Source of the DNA: Telopea speciosissima
Taxonomy: Eukaryota > Streptophyta > Magnoliopsida > Proteales > Proteaceae
Direction: 5' to 3'
DNA length: 64,000 nt
Assembly (NCBI RefSeq): GCF_018873765.1
Contig: NC_057926.1
Location: forward strand, 47,855,043-47,919,042
Shown here: positions 48,001 to 59,300 of the stretch, in pieces
Layout of the letters: each line of letters begins with the position of its first letter
Numbering within the stretch: position 1 is the first letter of the stretch
Position numbers and translations under genes: made by a program
Notes under the pieces: generated by a model
Database searches by the model: none
What the model was told of the DNA's origin: nothing
What the model saw: only the letters and a program-made list of their open reading frames with translations

Positions 48001-50777
48001 TAGAAGTGGGAAAAAAAATGAAAGAATGTACTGCCTGGGCCCTAGTCATTAAACTGAGCAAATGTAATGCCTAGCATAATTAGTTGTATAAATAATGTGG
48101 GAGTACCTCAAGGTTCAAACGACCTTTTATCTTTGGAATGTGTACATTCAACTCAAGGGAGGTCGAAAAATGAATGGATTTGCATAGGTGTTTTTCTTCT
48201 CAATCTCAAGTCATTTTAAGAGTTACTTCCTTCACTTCTCTTCGGATTACTTTTAAAGGTCAGGACTTACCCATTTAATGCAAGGGAGGTCGAAAAAAGA
48301 ATGGATTTGCATAGGTGTTTTTCTTCTCAATCTCAAGTCATTGTAAGAGTTACTTCCTTCACTTCTCTTCGGATTACTTTTAAAGGTCAGGACTTACCCA
48401 TTTAATGCAATCTTAGTGCCATCTGAAAGATTAAAGGTTTATCCTTTCAACAAGATTAAGATCTTACGTTTCCAAACTCTTTTTGGTGGGTGGTTATGAC
48501 CAACTACTGTCAGATTACTAGGCTCATACATGTCAAGGCGTCACCTCATGGTTGCAACTTGCAAGGCATGAAGGCCCCTCTTAAGGTCCAAGGTGACCAG
48601 TCACCCAGGCCCAAACCTGATGATGTTGCTCTCCACATGTTATAAATTTCAATCACTTTTTATTTATAGCCTTATAACGTTCTGAAATTTCACTTTTGCC
48701 CCTCTTATCTTCTATATTTAACCTTTATAAGCCTACATTATACATATACTTGCACTTATAAGATGACACGTACCTAGAAAATATGGCCTGGCATGTAACA
48801 TATGGTGCTTGCCTTGGGCGCTCATTGCCCTTGGCCCAGCCAAGGTCTTGCCAAGGCTTCAAGGTGGCTTGCCACCACCATGGCTCACCTTGGCGCTATG
48901 GTAATTATGGCTACGCTGCAGCTGAATTTCTGTTTTAAAACTTCACATTGAATTAGGAGTCAAGCAAAGCTTTACTTCAATAAAAAAAAGGGAAAAAGAT
49001 CTCTACTTGGTGGTGTTTCCTACGCCCTCTCACAGGGCACAGTGAGATGACGCCTCTGCCCCCTGGGAAGATACCCAGGTGTGCTCACCCATTGGCCCAG
49101 ATGTTTGTGTAGAGACCTGCGACCAAGTAGAGATCTCTTGCCCATAAAAAAATAAGGAAGTGCTCATTACAATTGCTAAAGTTGCAATAAGAAAATTTGT
49201 TTGAGTCTTGGGTTCAAAATCAGAAATTTTCTGTTTTTTTTTTTAAGCTAAGAAGTTGCCACGCAAAGAGGCAAGGGACAACAAAGTTTATAATGGTGTG
49301 TTGTGGTTGTTTAATGAATTGAGGTGTCAATGATTTGTTTCCTGTTCTTCTCATTGGCGCCTTCGAGTCTAGTCTGCACTTGCAGTAAATCCAAGGCGAG
49401 TTGTAGCTCGTTGCTCTTTTGTGCTGCTTTCAACTTTGTTATTGCTTGTTGGTTTTTTCAGTTGGGAATCGGAAAACAACAGAAAATCTTTAGCAACATG
49501 CTTGTTGGCGTTTGTGTGATATCTGTTTCGAGTTTATTATCTAGAAATCAAAAGAAAAGAAGTTTTTTTGCCTGCTAGTCATTGATGACTTCCTCGCCAT
49601 ACATCAACAAAATTAGGGATGCAAATGGCAAGCCGAAAATTCGGATATTATTTAGATCTACATCTATTTATTTGCATAACCAAATACAATTATGTGACAT
49701 ATCAGCTTCTACAACATTTATTTCAACTTTACTTTAATAACCAGTGCACGAGGCTCCAGCTACTGCAGGGTCTGGAAGGGGCAAATCGTAAATGTCCTTT
49801 AATAAATATTATTAGATAATATTAATTGGATGTCATCATATTTGAATCCAGATAAAAGATACATTAAATGGATTTTAAAACTCAGATATTGACATCTTCA
49901 ACTCAAATTTACTTTTACATCATTATATAAATATGTCCAAATATCTTAATGGTTTCTCTAACAAATACAACACAAATACAACTGGAATCTTTTACTTATT
50001 TTATCAAAAGTGATCAAGATGAATGTAACTTGGAAATACAAAACATCATGCAATAAAGAACTTCACAACAGGGAAAACCGTAAGCATGCATTTTTGGTCA
50101 TGAGTTTTCAGACATCACTAGTAGGAAAAATGGTCACCTAATAATCAGATACATGTTCTTCCCAGTGAAAGCTTCAAGAACAAAGAAATGAAATTACTAA
50201 GTATCTATAACCTTCTTCAAAATAAAAATATTAAATATGTAAGAAATCTTACATCTGCTGGTTACGAAGATTTGAATACTCTTTTTCAAGTTCCTCCATC
50301 TCAGCATCCTGTCGGCTCCCATGTCCTTTCTCCTGCTGCTGCTCCTCTTCCTCCTCCGCTTGCTCCTGCTCCTCGTCCTCTGCCTTCAATATGGAAAAAC
50401 CAGAATTTGATAAACATTGTGTTGAAAAACAACGACAATAATAAGAAGAAGCCACTTCAGATATGGATAACAACAGTTTCATATTCCGAGTCACTCTCGT
50501 CATCTGAAAATTCCTTCATTTCAGCATCCAGTAGAATATTTGGTTCTTCCTGCTCCTGCTCCTGCTCCTCCTCCTACATAACATAGCTTCAAATTGATGA
50601 AATCCATGAAAAGATGCAATAACACAAATAAATCTAAAATAAACTCAAGTATGCCAAAACAACCGTTTCAACTTCCGGGATGCTTTCATCTTCTGAAACA
50701 GAGATATTGCGATCAAGTCGTCTTTTTTCCTTGGGTAAACGATCTGCTCGTCTTGGTTTCTTTGAAACTATCCCCAT
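42371..50777 (-). CDS. AATF: AATF/Bfr2-like nucleolar ribosome-biogenesis protein (14 coding exons)
   Basis: Minus-strand coding exons: 50777-50664, 50573-50475, 50383-50253, 47171-47099, 46834-46760, 46646-46536, 46392-46350, 44850-44754, 44359-44257, 44181-44086, 43955-43923, 43122-43023, 42680-42596, 42479-42371; all GT-AG, phases consistent, 422 residues. N-terminus basic (KKPRRADRLPKEKRR), then acidic low-complexity exons (EEEQEQEQEE; AEEEEEQQQ), the AATF helical region (about 105-260; DLLKNLKRHKDDDLL, LWDKALELRFLLQKA), and the TRAUB domain at the C-terminus (YQQLLKEFFETFD, KKRKIVDRRASKNRKIRYHV, VNFMAPEP). Known relatives (human AATF, yeast Bfr2) act in the small-subunit processome maturing 18S rRNA. 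The start is the first ATG in frame after the 5'UTR exons; a longer N-terminus cannot be excluded. Confidence 0.92.
44965..45014. repeat. (GT)n(GA)n microsatellite in an AATF intron
   Basis: About 17 GT units run directly into about 9 GA units. Confidence 0.95.
45068..45397. mobile_element. Tourist-like (PIF/Harbinger) MITE in an AATF intron
   Basis: 330 bp with inverted ends GGCCCCGTTTGTTTAGAGGG and, by complement of the right end, GGCCCTGTTTGTTTAGAGGG, flanked by the 3-bp duplication TAA (45065-45067 and 45398-45400) that defines this superfamily. An internal inverted pair ('gatgtggcac' units) is visible. A degraded relative is at 3835-4137. Confidence 0.88.
47752..47980 (+). mobile_element. 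RTE-type LINE 3' fragment in an AATF intron
   Basis: Encodes the C-terminal remnant RGRPKMTMDEVVRKDMHSL in one frame (about 47828-47884) and continues to the 3' end 'gctgggataaggctgagttg' with a GAGTT tail. Typical of plant RTE LINEs; shorter relative at 6826-6955. Confidence 0.75.
48154..48407. repeat. 127-bp tandem duplication in an AATF intron
   Basis: Two direct copies, 48154-48280 and 48281-48407, each starting caagggaggtcgaaaaa and ending tttaatgcaa, differing at only a few positions. Confidence 0.9.
48530..48912. mobile_element. CCTTGG-motif foldback element (relative of 10483-10645)
   Basis: Left 'gtcaaggcgtcacctcatgg' and right 'cttggcgctatggtaattat' resemble the ends of the element at 10483-10645, with CCTTGG/GGCAAG motifs concentrated near both ends and an unrelated AT-rich centre. 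No target duplication identified. Confidence 0.45.
48990..49143. mobile_element. Foldback MITE with AGATCTCTACTTGGT arms
   Basis: Left arm gggaaaaagatctctacttg and right arm accaagtagagatctcttgc are inverse complements around a GC-rich centre. In the largest AATF intron. Confidence 0.7.
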
Positions 50778-51440
50778 TTTGAAGCACTACAAAATTCTCT
50801 GTCTTTATGATTCACAAAACTAATAAACAACTGAAGAAAACAAATAAGAATAATCATATATATATATATAGATAGAGAGAGAGAGAGAGAGAGAGATAGA
50901 TGAAAGATTATAATATCAGATTTTACTCGTTTGCGCTCAAGTTCATAAATTAGGTCTTGGCAAGAGAGACGCAAACTTAAAAACTCTTTTGAAAAGGGTT
51001 CACTCGGATTTCCGGCAAGTTGAAGGTCATCTCGCCAAATGAAACTAGGAGATTGGGTTTCTGTAATTTTGGAGTTGTTAGGATAACAGAGAAGATCCCT
51101 TCTCATCTGTTCTTATCATATTCCAATAGCAGATGCAGAACAAGGGAAGAAGAAGGGAATTCGAACTACGGAGAAGAGGAAGGGACTTACCGAGAAGATG
51201 TCCAGAAACTCGTTGGCTGCCGCTGCAATCAACTGAGATTCTGGGAACGAAGAACTGCTATCAATTTGGAATGGAAACAGAGAAGAGGAAGGATGCTCAA
51301 AACACTGACTTGGAGACTCGCCGGACTCCGCTGATATCGCTTGGGAACGGAGACGAGAAGAAGAAGGGGGCTGGGTACCAAAACCAGAGAAAACGAGAAG
51401 AGGCTGAGAAGTTCTTCTTCCCTCTCGATTTGAGGTTTTG
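50778..51440 (-). promoter_or_regulatory. Probable 5'UTR exons and promoter-proximal region of AATF
   Basis: Minus strand: a non-coding first exon from about 51440 to 51191 (donor TCG|GTAAGT), a second exon 51060-50927 (donor CGA|GTAAAA), then the first coding exon entered at 50786 (acceptor GTAG) nine bases before the ATG. The first exon contains no ATG. The second has two: one short frame, and one whose frame would cross the junction and end over the main start codon. The second exon also has a 44-codon open frame in phase with the main frame but without an ATG. Exon borders are predicted from splice consensus only. Confidence 0.45.
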
Positions 51441-51836
51441 GGTTTTGGTTTTGGTTTTTATTTATTTTATTTTTTTTAAATTTTTTTATAACGTTTTTTA
51501 CGGTTAAACGTATTATACGTGTTTAATTCGCCACTTTTTAATACACAAAATTTTTCTGCTTTTTTTTCTGAGATATGCAATTATATTGTTGATAATCTGG
51601 CAAGAAATTTGTTATCAATTTCGTATAATACAGAGTGGCTGTATCCAATCCTTAGCTTCATGAGTTAGTTGTCCAGGAAGCCTTGTGTAGTTCACGGTTT
51701 CCTCGTGAATGAATCTTCCATTTACTGAGAAAAAAAATTTATACACATGTATAAGCATATATTCTGGGGAAAAGTTGGAAATAAATGACGAAAGTGTGCC
51801 GTAAGGTTTTATGTACATATACCGAAGGGAGGAGTT

Positions 51837-52393
51837 AAAGGGTGTTGGTTTAAAACCCGAACCAAAACCGGCCGTTTAAAATTGCACCAAATTGAATCAA
51901 AAAATTCGATTTGATTTCGATTTAAAAAATGAAATTTCATTTAGTTTGGTTCATTTCGATTTCAAATAAAAACAAATGTTGGTTTGAATCACGTCAAACT
52001 GAATAAAGTGTAGCCCATATTAATGGAATCGGATCCGAATCTAAACCATATTAAACCCTAAAATCATGTCTTTGTTAAGTTGCGTGAAATTACCTACTAT
52101 GGGTTTCCTTATTGAGTTGTATACAAAAGGTTGAAAGATATTGGATTGACATTGTGGGACTCTATCTTCATGAAGTTGTAATTTCCTTCTCAATTTTTTT
52201 TTTAGTTGGCTATTTTCAGTTAAATCGAATTACTGAGACTGTGTATGAACTGAATGAAACCAAATAGAATCCGAACAAAATCAAAGTTCTCGGTTTTGAA
52301 GTTATGAAAATTATTCAGTTTCAATTTGATTTTGTTTTGTACATATCCTAAACCTGACCAAAAAGTTGGAACTGAACTGATCGACACCCTTAA
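51837..52393. mobile_element. hAT-type element, AAGGGTGT ends, 8-bp TSD
   Basis: Flanked by the perfect 8-bp repeat GAGGAGTT (51829-51836 and 52394-52401). Ends AAGGGTGT and ACACCCTT are inverted. The body has repeated AACCGAA/TTCGATTT/TTCAGTTT motifs on both strands, a pattern common to a well-known plant hAT MITE group. No transposase frame. Confidence 0.8.
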
Positions 52394-52587
52394 GAGGAGT
52401 TAGAGTGTGAATTTGGAGCCTAGACTGTTTATCGAAATCCAACCAAATCGTTTAAATCATAATCGATATGCCAATTATTATTTGGTTATTTTTATTTTAA
52501 ATAATGAATTCAAATAATAATTGGTTTGATTCATTATTGAGCAAATAAACCGTCAGTTATAAACCATTTAGAACCGTTTAAAACCAA

Positions 52588-53455
52588 TAGAATAACATGG
52601 GTTCTTGAAGTTTAGAGAGAGGGAGAGAGACTGAGGCGAGTAGAGATAGGGTGTGAGATGGGGAGTGGAGTCCAAAGCCGCCCCTAGTTAGCAAATTCAA
52701 ATTCGAAAATTATTCAGAGAATTATTTAGAACAATTAAAGAGAGGTGAATTAATTATTTTTATGGTTTACTAAATGAAAATAATATACGTAATAGTATCT
52801 TAGAAAAGAAACTACAAAAATTAGGGTGGCTGAAGCAAACGAAGCCTTAAAAAAGATGAAGATAGGTAAAGTAGTAGGTCCCGATGGTATCCCGATAGAG
52901 ATTTTGAAGAGTGTTGGAATTTGTGGTTTATCAATGGCTAATTAAGTTATTTAATAAGATTTGAGCACAAGAAAAATGCCAGATTTATAAAAATAAAGAT
53001 GATATTTAAAACTGTAATAGAATAACATGGGTTCTTGAAGTTTATAGAGAGGGAGAGAGACAGAGGCAAGTTGAGATAGGGTGTGAGATGGTGAGTGGAG
53101 TCCAGACCTGCCCCTAGTTAGCCAATTCAAATTCAAAAATTATTCGGAGAATTATTTAAAACAATTAATTAAAGAGAGGTGAACTAATTATTGTTACGGT
53201 TTACTAAATGAAAATAATATACGTAATAGTATCTTAGAAAAGAAACTACTACAAAAATTAGGGTGGCTGAAGCAAAAGAAACCTTAGAAAAGATGAAGAT
53301 AGGTAAAGTAGTAGGTCCAGATGGTATCCGATAGAAATTTTGAAGAATGTTGGCATTTGTGGTTTATCAATGGCTAATTAGGCTATTTAATAAGATTTGA
53401 GCACAGGGAAAATGCCGAATTTATAAAAATAAAGATAATATTTAAAACTGTAACT
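52588..53455. repeat. 430-bp direct tandem duplication containing an RTE LINE fragment
   Basis: Two copies, starting at about 52589 and 53019 with 'agaataacatgggttcttga', match closely for about 430 bases, differing by scattered substitutions and short indels. Each carries the same LINE segment. Confidence 0.88.
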
Positions 53456-53600
53456 ATAGAGACTTATGAGTCATTCTATAAAATAATGAGAGATTGCAAA
53501 GAAACTAATATTTCGAATAACCAATTTGGTTTTATGCATTAAAAATCAACTACAAGAGCTCTTTATTTGTTTAGGAGATTGACAATTTTCCTTGAGGGGA
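52790..53600 (+). mobile_element. RTE-type LINE reverse-transcriptase remnants
   Basis: In one frame the DNA encodes EALKKMKIGKVVGPDG (about 52837-52887; repeated near 53275-53325), the first conserved block of RTE reverse transcriptase. After the second copy come remnants resembling YKIMRDCKETNIS and NQFGFM (about 53475-53540). Stops and frameshifts interrupt it. Confidence 0.72.
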
Positions 53601-54248
53601 GGGGGTCAACATGAAATTTTTGGATAGACCAATTATTTGGCTCAAACAGGGACTTCTTTTTCTCCAGATGATGATTGACGGGATCCATATCACCACAAGA
53701 GGTGGGGAGGGTCGCTTCCGAAGGAGGAGGAGGAGTCCAAGTTCGAAATAGAAGAAGAAGAAATTAAAAATTGGGAGAGAAAATTGTTAGAAAAAAAAAA
53801 TAGATGAGGAAAGTAATGAAATGATAGATGATGAGAAAAATAAATATTAGATAACAAGTAAAAGGATGTGTAATTTGGATGTTTAAAAACAGCAGGAAAG
53901 ATGGAAAGTAAAAGTTTTTTTTTTTTTTAGGAGAATCAAAAACAGCATTTAAGGTAGGGGAATATCAGTGAATATAAGCTAAGTGTAGGAAAAATGATAG
54001 TAATCGTCCCAAAAAACAAAAACAAGGGCTACGATCGTGTTAGTTCTCGATATCGATCGTCGTTGATACTGATACCAACACTGATCTGTATCGATTGTAA
54101 CAAATTTTATTGACTTAATTTAGATCAATAATCATTTTTTCATTAAAAAAAAACCCATATTCATACCATACCAACCGATCCATATCAATCAAGTGTCGAA
54201 ATTAATCATGGCTGATGTCAATGAATTGGTCAATACAGTCGATCTCGA

Positions 54249-55765
54249 TTTTTTTTGGTATAAAAAGGAGCTTATATTATATCAATATGGTATAAAGACT
54301 ACATTCTGAGGTACCTCTTACCTCCAGCATCATTCTGAATAAAAGTAGAAAGAGCCAGAGGAAGAGAGTCTATACATAAGGAAATCTCCATGGGGGAGTC
54401 CACCAAAGACACCAAGTAATCGGCACAACCATTAGTTTCACGAACCTGATGCGCAAAAGAACAATTGGAGAAGGAATCACGAAGCCGCCAAATATCCTCA
54501 ATCAGCCATCTAACACTCCATGAGATGTGAAAGGATCCCACAATCATCTGAATAGCCATCATTGAGTCCGACCGAACTTGAACATGAGATAGGTTGTGTG
54601 ATTTGGCATGCAGGAGTGCAGCCTTGATAGCCTGCAACTCCATATGGACAATAGACACATCACGTGCACCACCAGCAACTGCAAAAATAGGACACCCCCG
54701 ATGATCCCGACCAATCACACCATAACCACCTCGGTCTTGCCTGACAGAATCATCACAGTTCAGGACGACCCAACCTCGCGGCGGGGGTGTCCACACATGA
54801 AATGAAGCCTTAGGATGCACAAACGAAACATCAAAGCCCCAACCACTGAAAAAGGCCCTATTAACCGCATCATCAGGAATCGGCTTAGTAAAGTTCACAA
54901 AAACGCCACGCGTGTCAGAAAGGACACACTGAAGAACAGAGGCAGCAGAGTTGCATTTGTTCATAAAAATCCTAGCATTCCTCTCCTGCCATAGCTTATA
55001 AACAGATGCAGTGAAACTAAACCTCCTTACCCTGCTATAAATAGAACAGCCAATAAAATGCTTCACCAACCAACGAACCTCCTCATCCCAGGTACCCAGG
55101 GGGCCTCTATTAAAGCCATTCAAGTGTAAGACTTCCCTCCAAACCCCTGCCGAGAAGGAACATCGAAAGAGCAGGTGGTCCAAGGAGTCTGTACCATCCT
55201 GACAAAGGACGCAGGCAGTGTCAACCACGAGGCCCCATTGCGCAAGTAAGCAGCGGGTCGTTAACTTCCTCAAGCAAGCCAACCATGTAATAAAAGAAAA
55301 GCAAAGTTGGGAAGAGGGAAACCAAACCAGGTCACACCAAGGCAACTTCGCACCCGGAATACGAACAACATCCCAAGCAGTGCGAAGTGAGAATGCCCCA
55401 TTCGCCGTAGGGGTCCAAACCGCCATGTCCTCTGGTAGCCTAGAGTGGATCTTTGTATTGACCACCTCAGCCCACCGTGCCTCAATCGCCAGATCAGCAG
55501 TTACGTTCTCCCAAATGTCTCCATTATGGAACAACTTCTTCACACAATCAAATGTATCACGTCCAAGAGCTTCAGCAAGCAAAACGCCATGGCCACCAAG
55601 CGGCCCACCCGGCAGCCAAGGATCGGACCAAAGCAGAGTACTACCACCGTCCTTAATCAAATACTGAACACACCCAACAGCAATTCCACGAGTCTGCAGA
55701 ATTTCTCGAAAGGAGAACGAGCACAAAAACTGATTTGTGTACGAAACCCCTTCACAAATGATCAA
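54249..55765 (-). mobile_element. 5'-truncated L1-type LINE with open zf-RVT and RNase H frame
   Basis: On the minus strand a frame of 488 codons (55765-54299) begins within a LINE ORF2: WSDPWLPGG and FSLRTAWDV (region after the RT), the zf-RVT zinc-binding segment (CVLCQDGTDSLDHLLFRC), and an RNase H domain with NCDDS, MELQAIKAAL and VRSDSMMAI supplying the acidic residues and HQVRETNGCADYL near the end. The reverse transcriptase and endonuclease are absent (5' truncation). The 3' end has an A-rich tail on this strand (T8 at 54249-54256). A 488-codon frame without a stop suggests a fairly young insertion. The in-frame ATG is probably not a biological start. Confidence 0.82.
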
Positions 55766-55867
55766 TGATGAACCTTTCTACCTAGGACTTGGCCACAAAA
55801 ACTGATTTGTGTCCGGTCTAGACTCTAATTCCAACAGCCATACCTCATTCCCTTTTTGAATTTAGCT

Positions 55868-56025
55868 CGTCTATAGGGAGGCGTGCGCCCGGGGTACTAC
55901 CAGGGGGCATCTAACGGTTGAGCTGTGCCGCACACATCTCGGCACATGCCTAGGGATGTGTACAACACAGCCCAACGGCTGGCAGCACCCTGGACGTTCC
56001 CTGCTCCCTGGAGACGATCCTGATC
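55868..56025. mobile_element. Foldback MITE, CACACATCTCG family, copy A
   Basis: Shares 'gccgcacacatctcggcaca', 'cctagggatgtgtacaacac' and 'agcccaacggctgg' with 60331-60499. GC-rich, with inverted halves. Located just past the 3' end of the GAD gene. Confidence 0.65.
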
Positions 56026-56338
56026 CCCCTTTTCTGAGGATGAATATCCTTTACACTTTTTTAAAATGATCACATTCTAAACACCAGAAAGAATTCTCCA
56101 GAAAGCTGTCACAATATAGATATGTCATGACATTATGTACAATGGCTCAAGAAGTTTGATCCAAACCTTGTTTCTCAGGTCTATATGAGCTCTTATAGGC
56201 AACTCACATTCTTTTAAGTAGACTAATAAGTTCTTACCAGTAAGATCACTACCACCACATTTACATGAAACATAATCTTTGCAGGGCTAGAAAACTTCCC
56301 GCCACTCATACAGAAACACAAAATTAAGTAAGAAAGGC

Positions 56339-59300
56339 TCAACAGACCCCATTTGTCTTCTTACGATCGACAAGCATTTTCCAATACCTGGCTACCTCCT
56401 CTTGGACATCTTTCACCTCTTTCTTGACTGCATTCCCACCTATACCATCATTTACTGTTTCTTCCACATTGTCTGTTATACGAGCAACTTTAGCTGAAAC
56501 CCGGCTAGGAAGTGCATCTAACTCCTTTATAACCTTCTCAATATCTGAAATTAGTCGCTCTGCCAAGCTTCGACTGAAGTCCTCCCTAATCACCACTCGA
56601 AGGACAGCAATGTGTTCTGCATTTGCTGGCATTGTGTATGCAGGGACAATCCATCCAAATTTCCTCAAACTCTCTGAAACCTCAAACACAGTATGCATTT
56701 TGCCATCTTTAAGAGAGAAAGCCACAAGGGGTACTCCCACATCCTTTGAGACAATGTCAAACCGACCTGTCTTCTCTAATCCTTCCTTCAGCATCTTTGC
56801 ATTGTCTTTGCAATTTTCCATGATATTCTTGTACCCCTTCCAAGAGAAACAAAAATAAAATGATAAGGTTACTTCTCTTTCTTAGTTTCTTATGATCATC
56901 ACTGGATGTGCCCAATCAAAAGAGACTCACCAGTTGAAAACCATATAATCCAAATGATAGTTAAAAGGAAATTGAAAAGGAAAAAACAGAGTTTTGAAAA
57001 TGAAATGATTCACTGGTTCTCTTTAGCAAAGTTTTATCACCAAGGTTCTCTTGTAAGGAATTCCACCTAGAACCTTGTATTCTTGAAGTGTATGATAACA
57101 ATACCCTTTCAACCAAAAGAGAATTAAAAGAAAATGCCAACACACACTAAAACAGCCATTAGTAAGAGTTTGATTCACATTATGAGTTAATGAAGATTAC
57201 CTCAACACCCAACCGAATTAATTGATAATATTGAGCAATTATTTGACTGGCACCTGTAGGCACAAATACACAAAAAGGGTTAGGGGAAATGTTTCAGTTG
57301 CTTGGCCTATTATCCCCAGACTGACATGTTACCCTCAATCAATTACCATATTCAGAGCATTGGTAACCATTTTAATGGTAGTTGTAAGTCAAACAACAAA
57401 GTGGAAAGCTTCAGGAACAAAATTCTCAAAAATTCTGCCAAAGATCCTTGTAGAAGGACCAGAAGTGGTGGCTGGACAAGAAGCATCAGAGGTATAAAAA
57501 CTTAACCATTACAAGTTTCAATAAATGAACATAATACCTTTAGAGAAGTTGAGGGTGAATGTAGGTTGATCAGCACCAAGATAATTGATGTGGAAAATGA
57601 GCTCTTCTGGCAAATCATCCTTGGTCCTCCACACAACCCAACCAACACCAGCATAGACAAGCCCATATTTGTGGCCACTAACATTGATGCTCTTCACCAG
57701 AGGCAAGCGAAAATCCCACTTAAGTTCAGGGTACAAAAAAGGAGCAATAAATCCGCCACTTGCAGCATCCACATGAATTGGGGTGTCCCAACCAGTCTGC
57801 TTATTCTTCTCTGTGAGTAGATCATTTAGAAGTTTGACATCCTCAAACTCCCCTGTAAGTGTTGAACCCAAGATTGCTGCCACACATATGGTGTTCTCAT
57901 CTACCATCTCCGCCGCTTTCACAGGGTCCATGACATAGTAGCCTTCCTTCAATTTTACTTCCTTCAGTTCCACTTCGAAGTATCTTGCGAATTTCTCCCA
58001 ACAAACCTATTCAAGACATTTAACAGTACTGTTGGTACAAGATGATTGAATAATCTTCTTTCATATAATCAGTGCTAATAATTTGGCAAACATGATACAA
58101 CCCATGTTTTAATGCTCCCCATAGAAGCTATAATTGGGATCCAAAAAGCCAAACTACTCATAACCTTTCAAGTTTCTTGCCTGCACTTCATGACCATTCT
58201 GAATTTTGTTCCAGTTTAGATCCACAAAAGAAGAATATGAAAATGACAATAAGAATAAGGTGGATCACGATTAATATCATTGATGCTACTTGCCTGCACA
58301 TTAGCACCAGTCACAATGTTAGGCTTGTCATAGGGTTTACCCTCAGCTTTCCTCTTGTTCTGCCACTTCCTTTTGAAGGCTAGTCCTGCCAGCATTATTG
58401 CCTCCGATGATCCTACTGTACCCACTCCCACAGCTGTCTCACCATCTCCAACTGGGGCGTTAAAGAGGTTGGCTATCATATTCACACAGCGATTCTGTAA
58501 AGCAAACCAACTAATTAATCAAATGCTGAAATGCAAATGCATGCTAACAGCATCCTTTTCAATGTGGGAAATATTGGAATCCATACTTGACAAATAACTA
58601 CTCATCAGGAACAATACAAGAAACAGAGCTCAGGGGACTTAAAGAAGGAATCCAAAAGGCACTTCTATTGGACTGCAGGAAGCTAACAATCTGGACGGAT
58701 TCAGAGGTGCTGAAGAATTAGATCACATGCCAAGAAAATCACCCTTGGTCGTGGGAACTCTACCACATTTTGTTGGACATCAAAACCATTTTGGATTCTC
58801 TTCGGTCTGTAAATATTTTCAGTAATTCACATGCATGTTGTTAATGTTACTTAAGTCATATTTTAACATTTTTTACATTTAAATGTGATTATGCCATTGT
58901 ACCCTCTAGGACCAATGTCATAATTTTGAACATTTTGGCTTTCAAATTTCTCGTTTTCAAAAGCTCCATCATATCACTAGTGACCTAGAACTTTAATCAT
59001 TTTTATACAATTAACTTTGGTTTTGACCATAGAGTTAGATTTTCTTATTTAGGTAAAATACATCAATTAGATTAATTAGGATGCATAATGTACATAATCA
59101 CCTAACTTAAGAGTAGTAATTAAGATTAAAGCATCAATCTTAATTTGCCTAATTAGATCCATAAATTTCAACCAAGATAATCAAAACCTTTCAACAAAAA
59201 AAAAGCAGTTTAATTAGGTGCATAATGTGTATTATACAAATAATACACAATAAAGTTTTGTTTAAGAAGACGAACCATCAGCTATATGGTTGCTAAGTGC

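Larger units (their letters stand above)
51441..54248. other. Intergenic transposon-rich region upstream of AATF
   Basis: Contains a hAT element (51837-52393), a 430-bp tandem duplication with RTE LINE reverse-transcriptase remnants (52588-53600), and AT-rich DNA with short purine tracts (53680-53960). No host gene is recognisable. Confidence 0.6.

Noticed and set aside
49619..49860. Possible hAT MITE starting TAGGGATGCAAATGG
   Set aside because: The left end resembles the AGGGATG group, but I could not find a matching right end or target duplication.
51020..51507. Plus-strand frames antisense to the AATF leader
   Set aside because: Arg/Glu-rich translations of purine-rich DNA opposite the predicted non-coding exons; no family resemblance.
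54249..55815. Target-site duplication of the LINE
   Set aside because: Compared the bases next to the A-tail with those after the 5' edge; no convincing match, so none is annotated.
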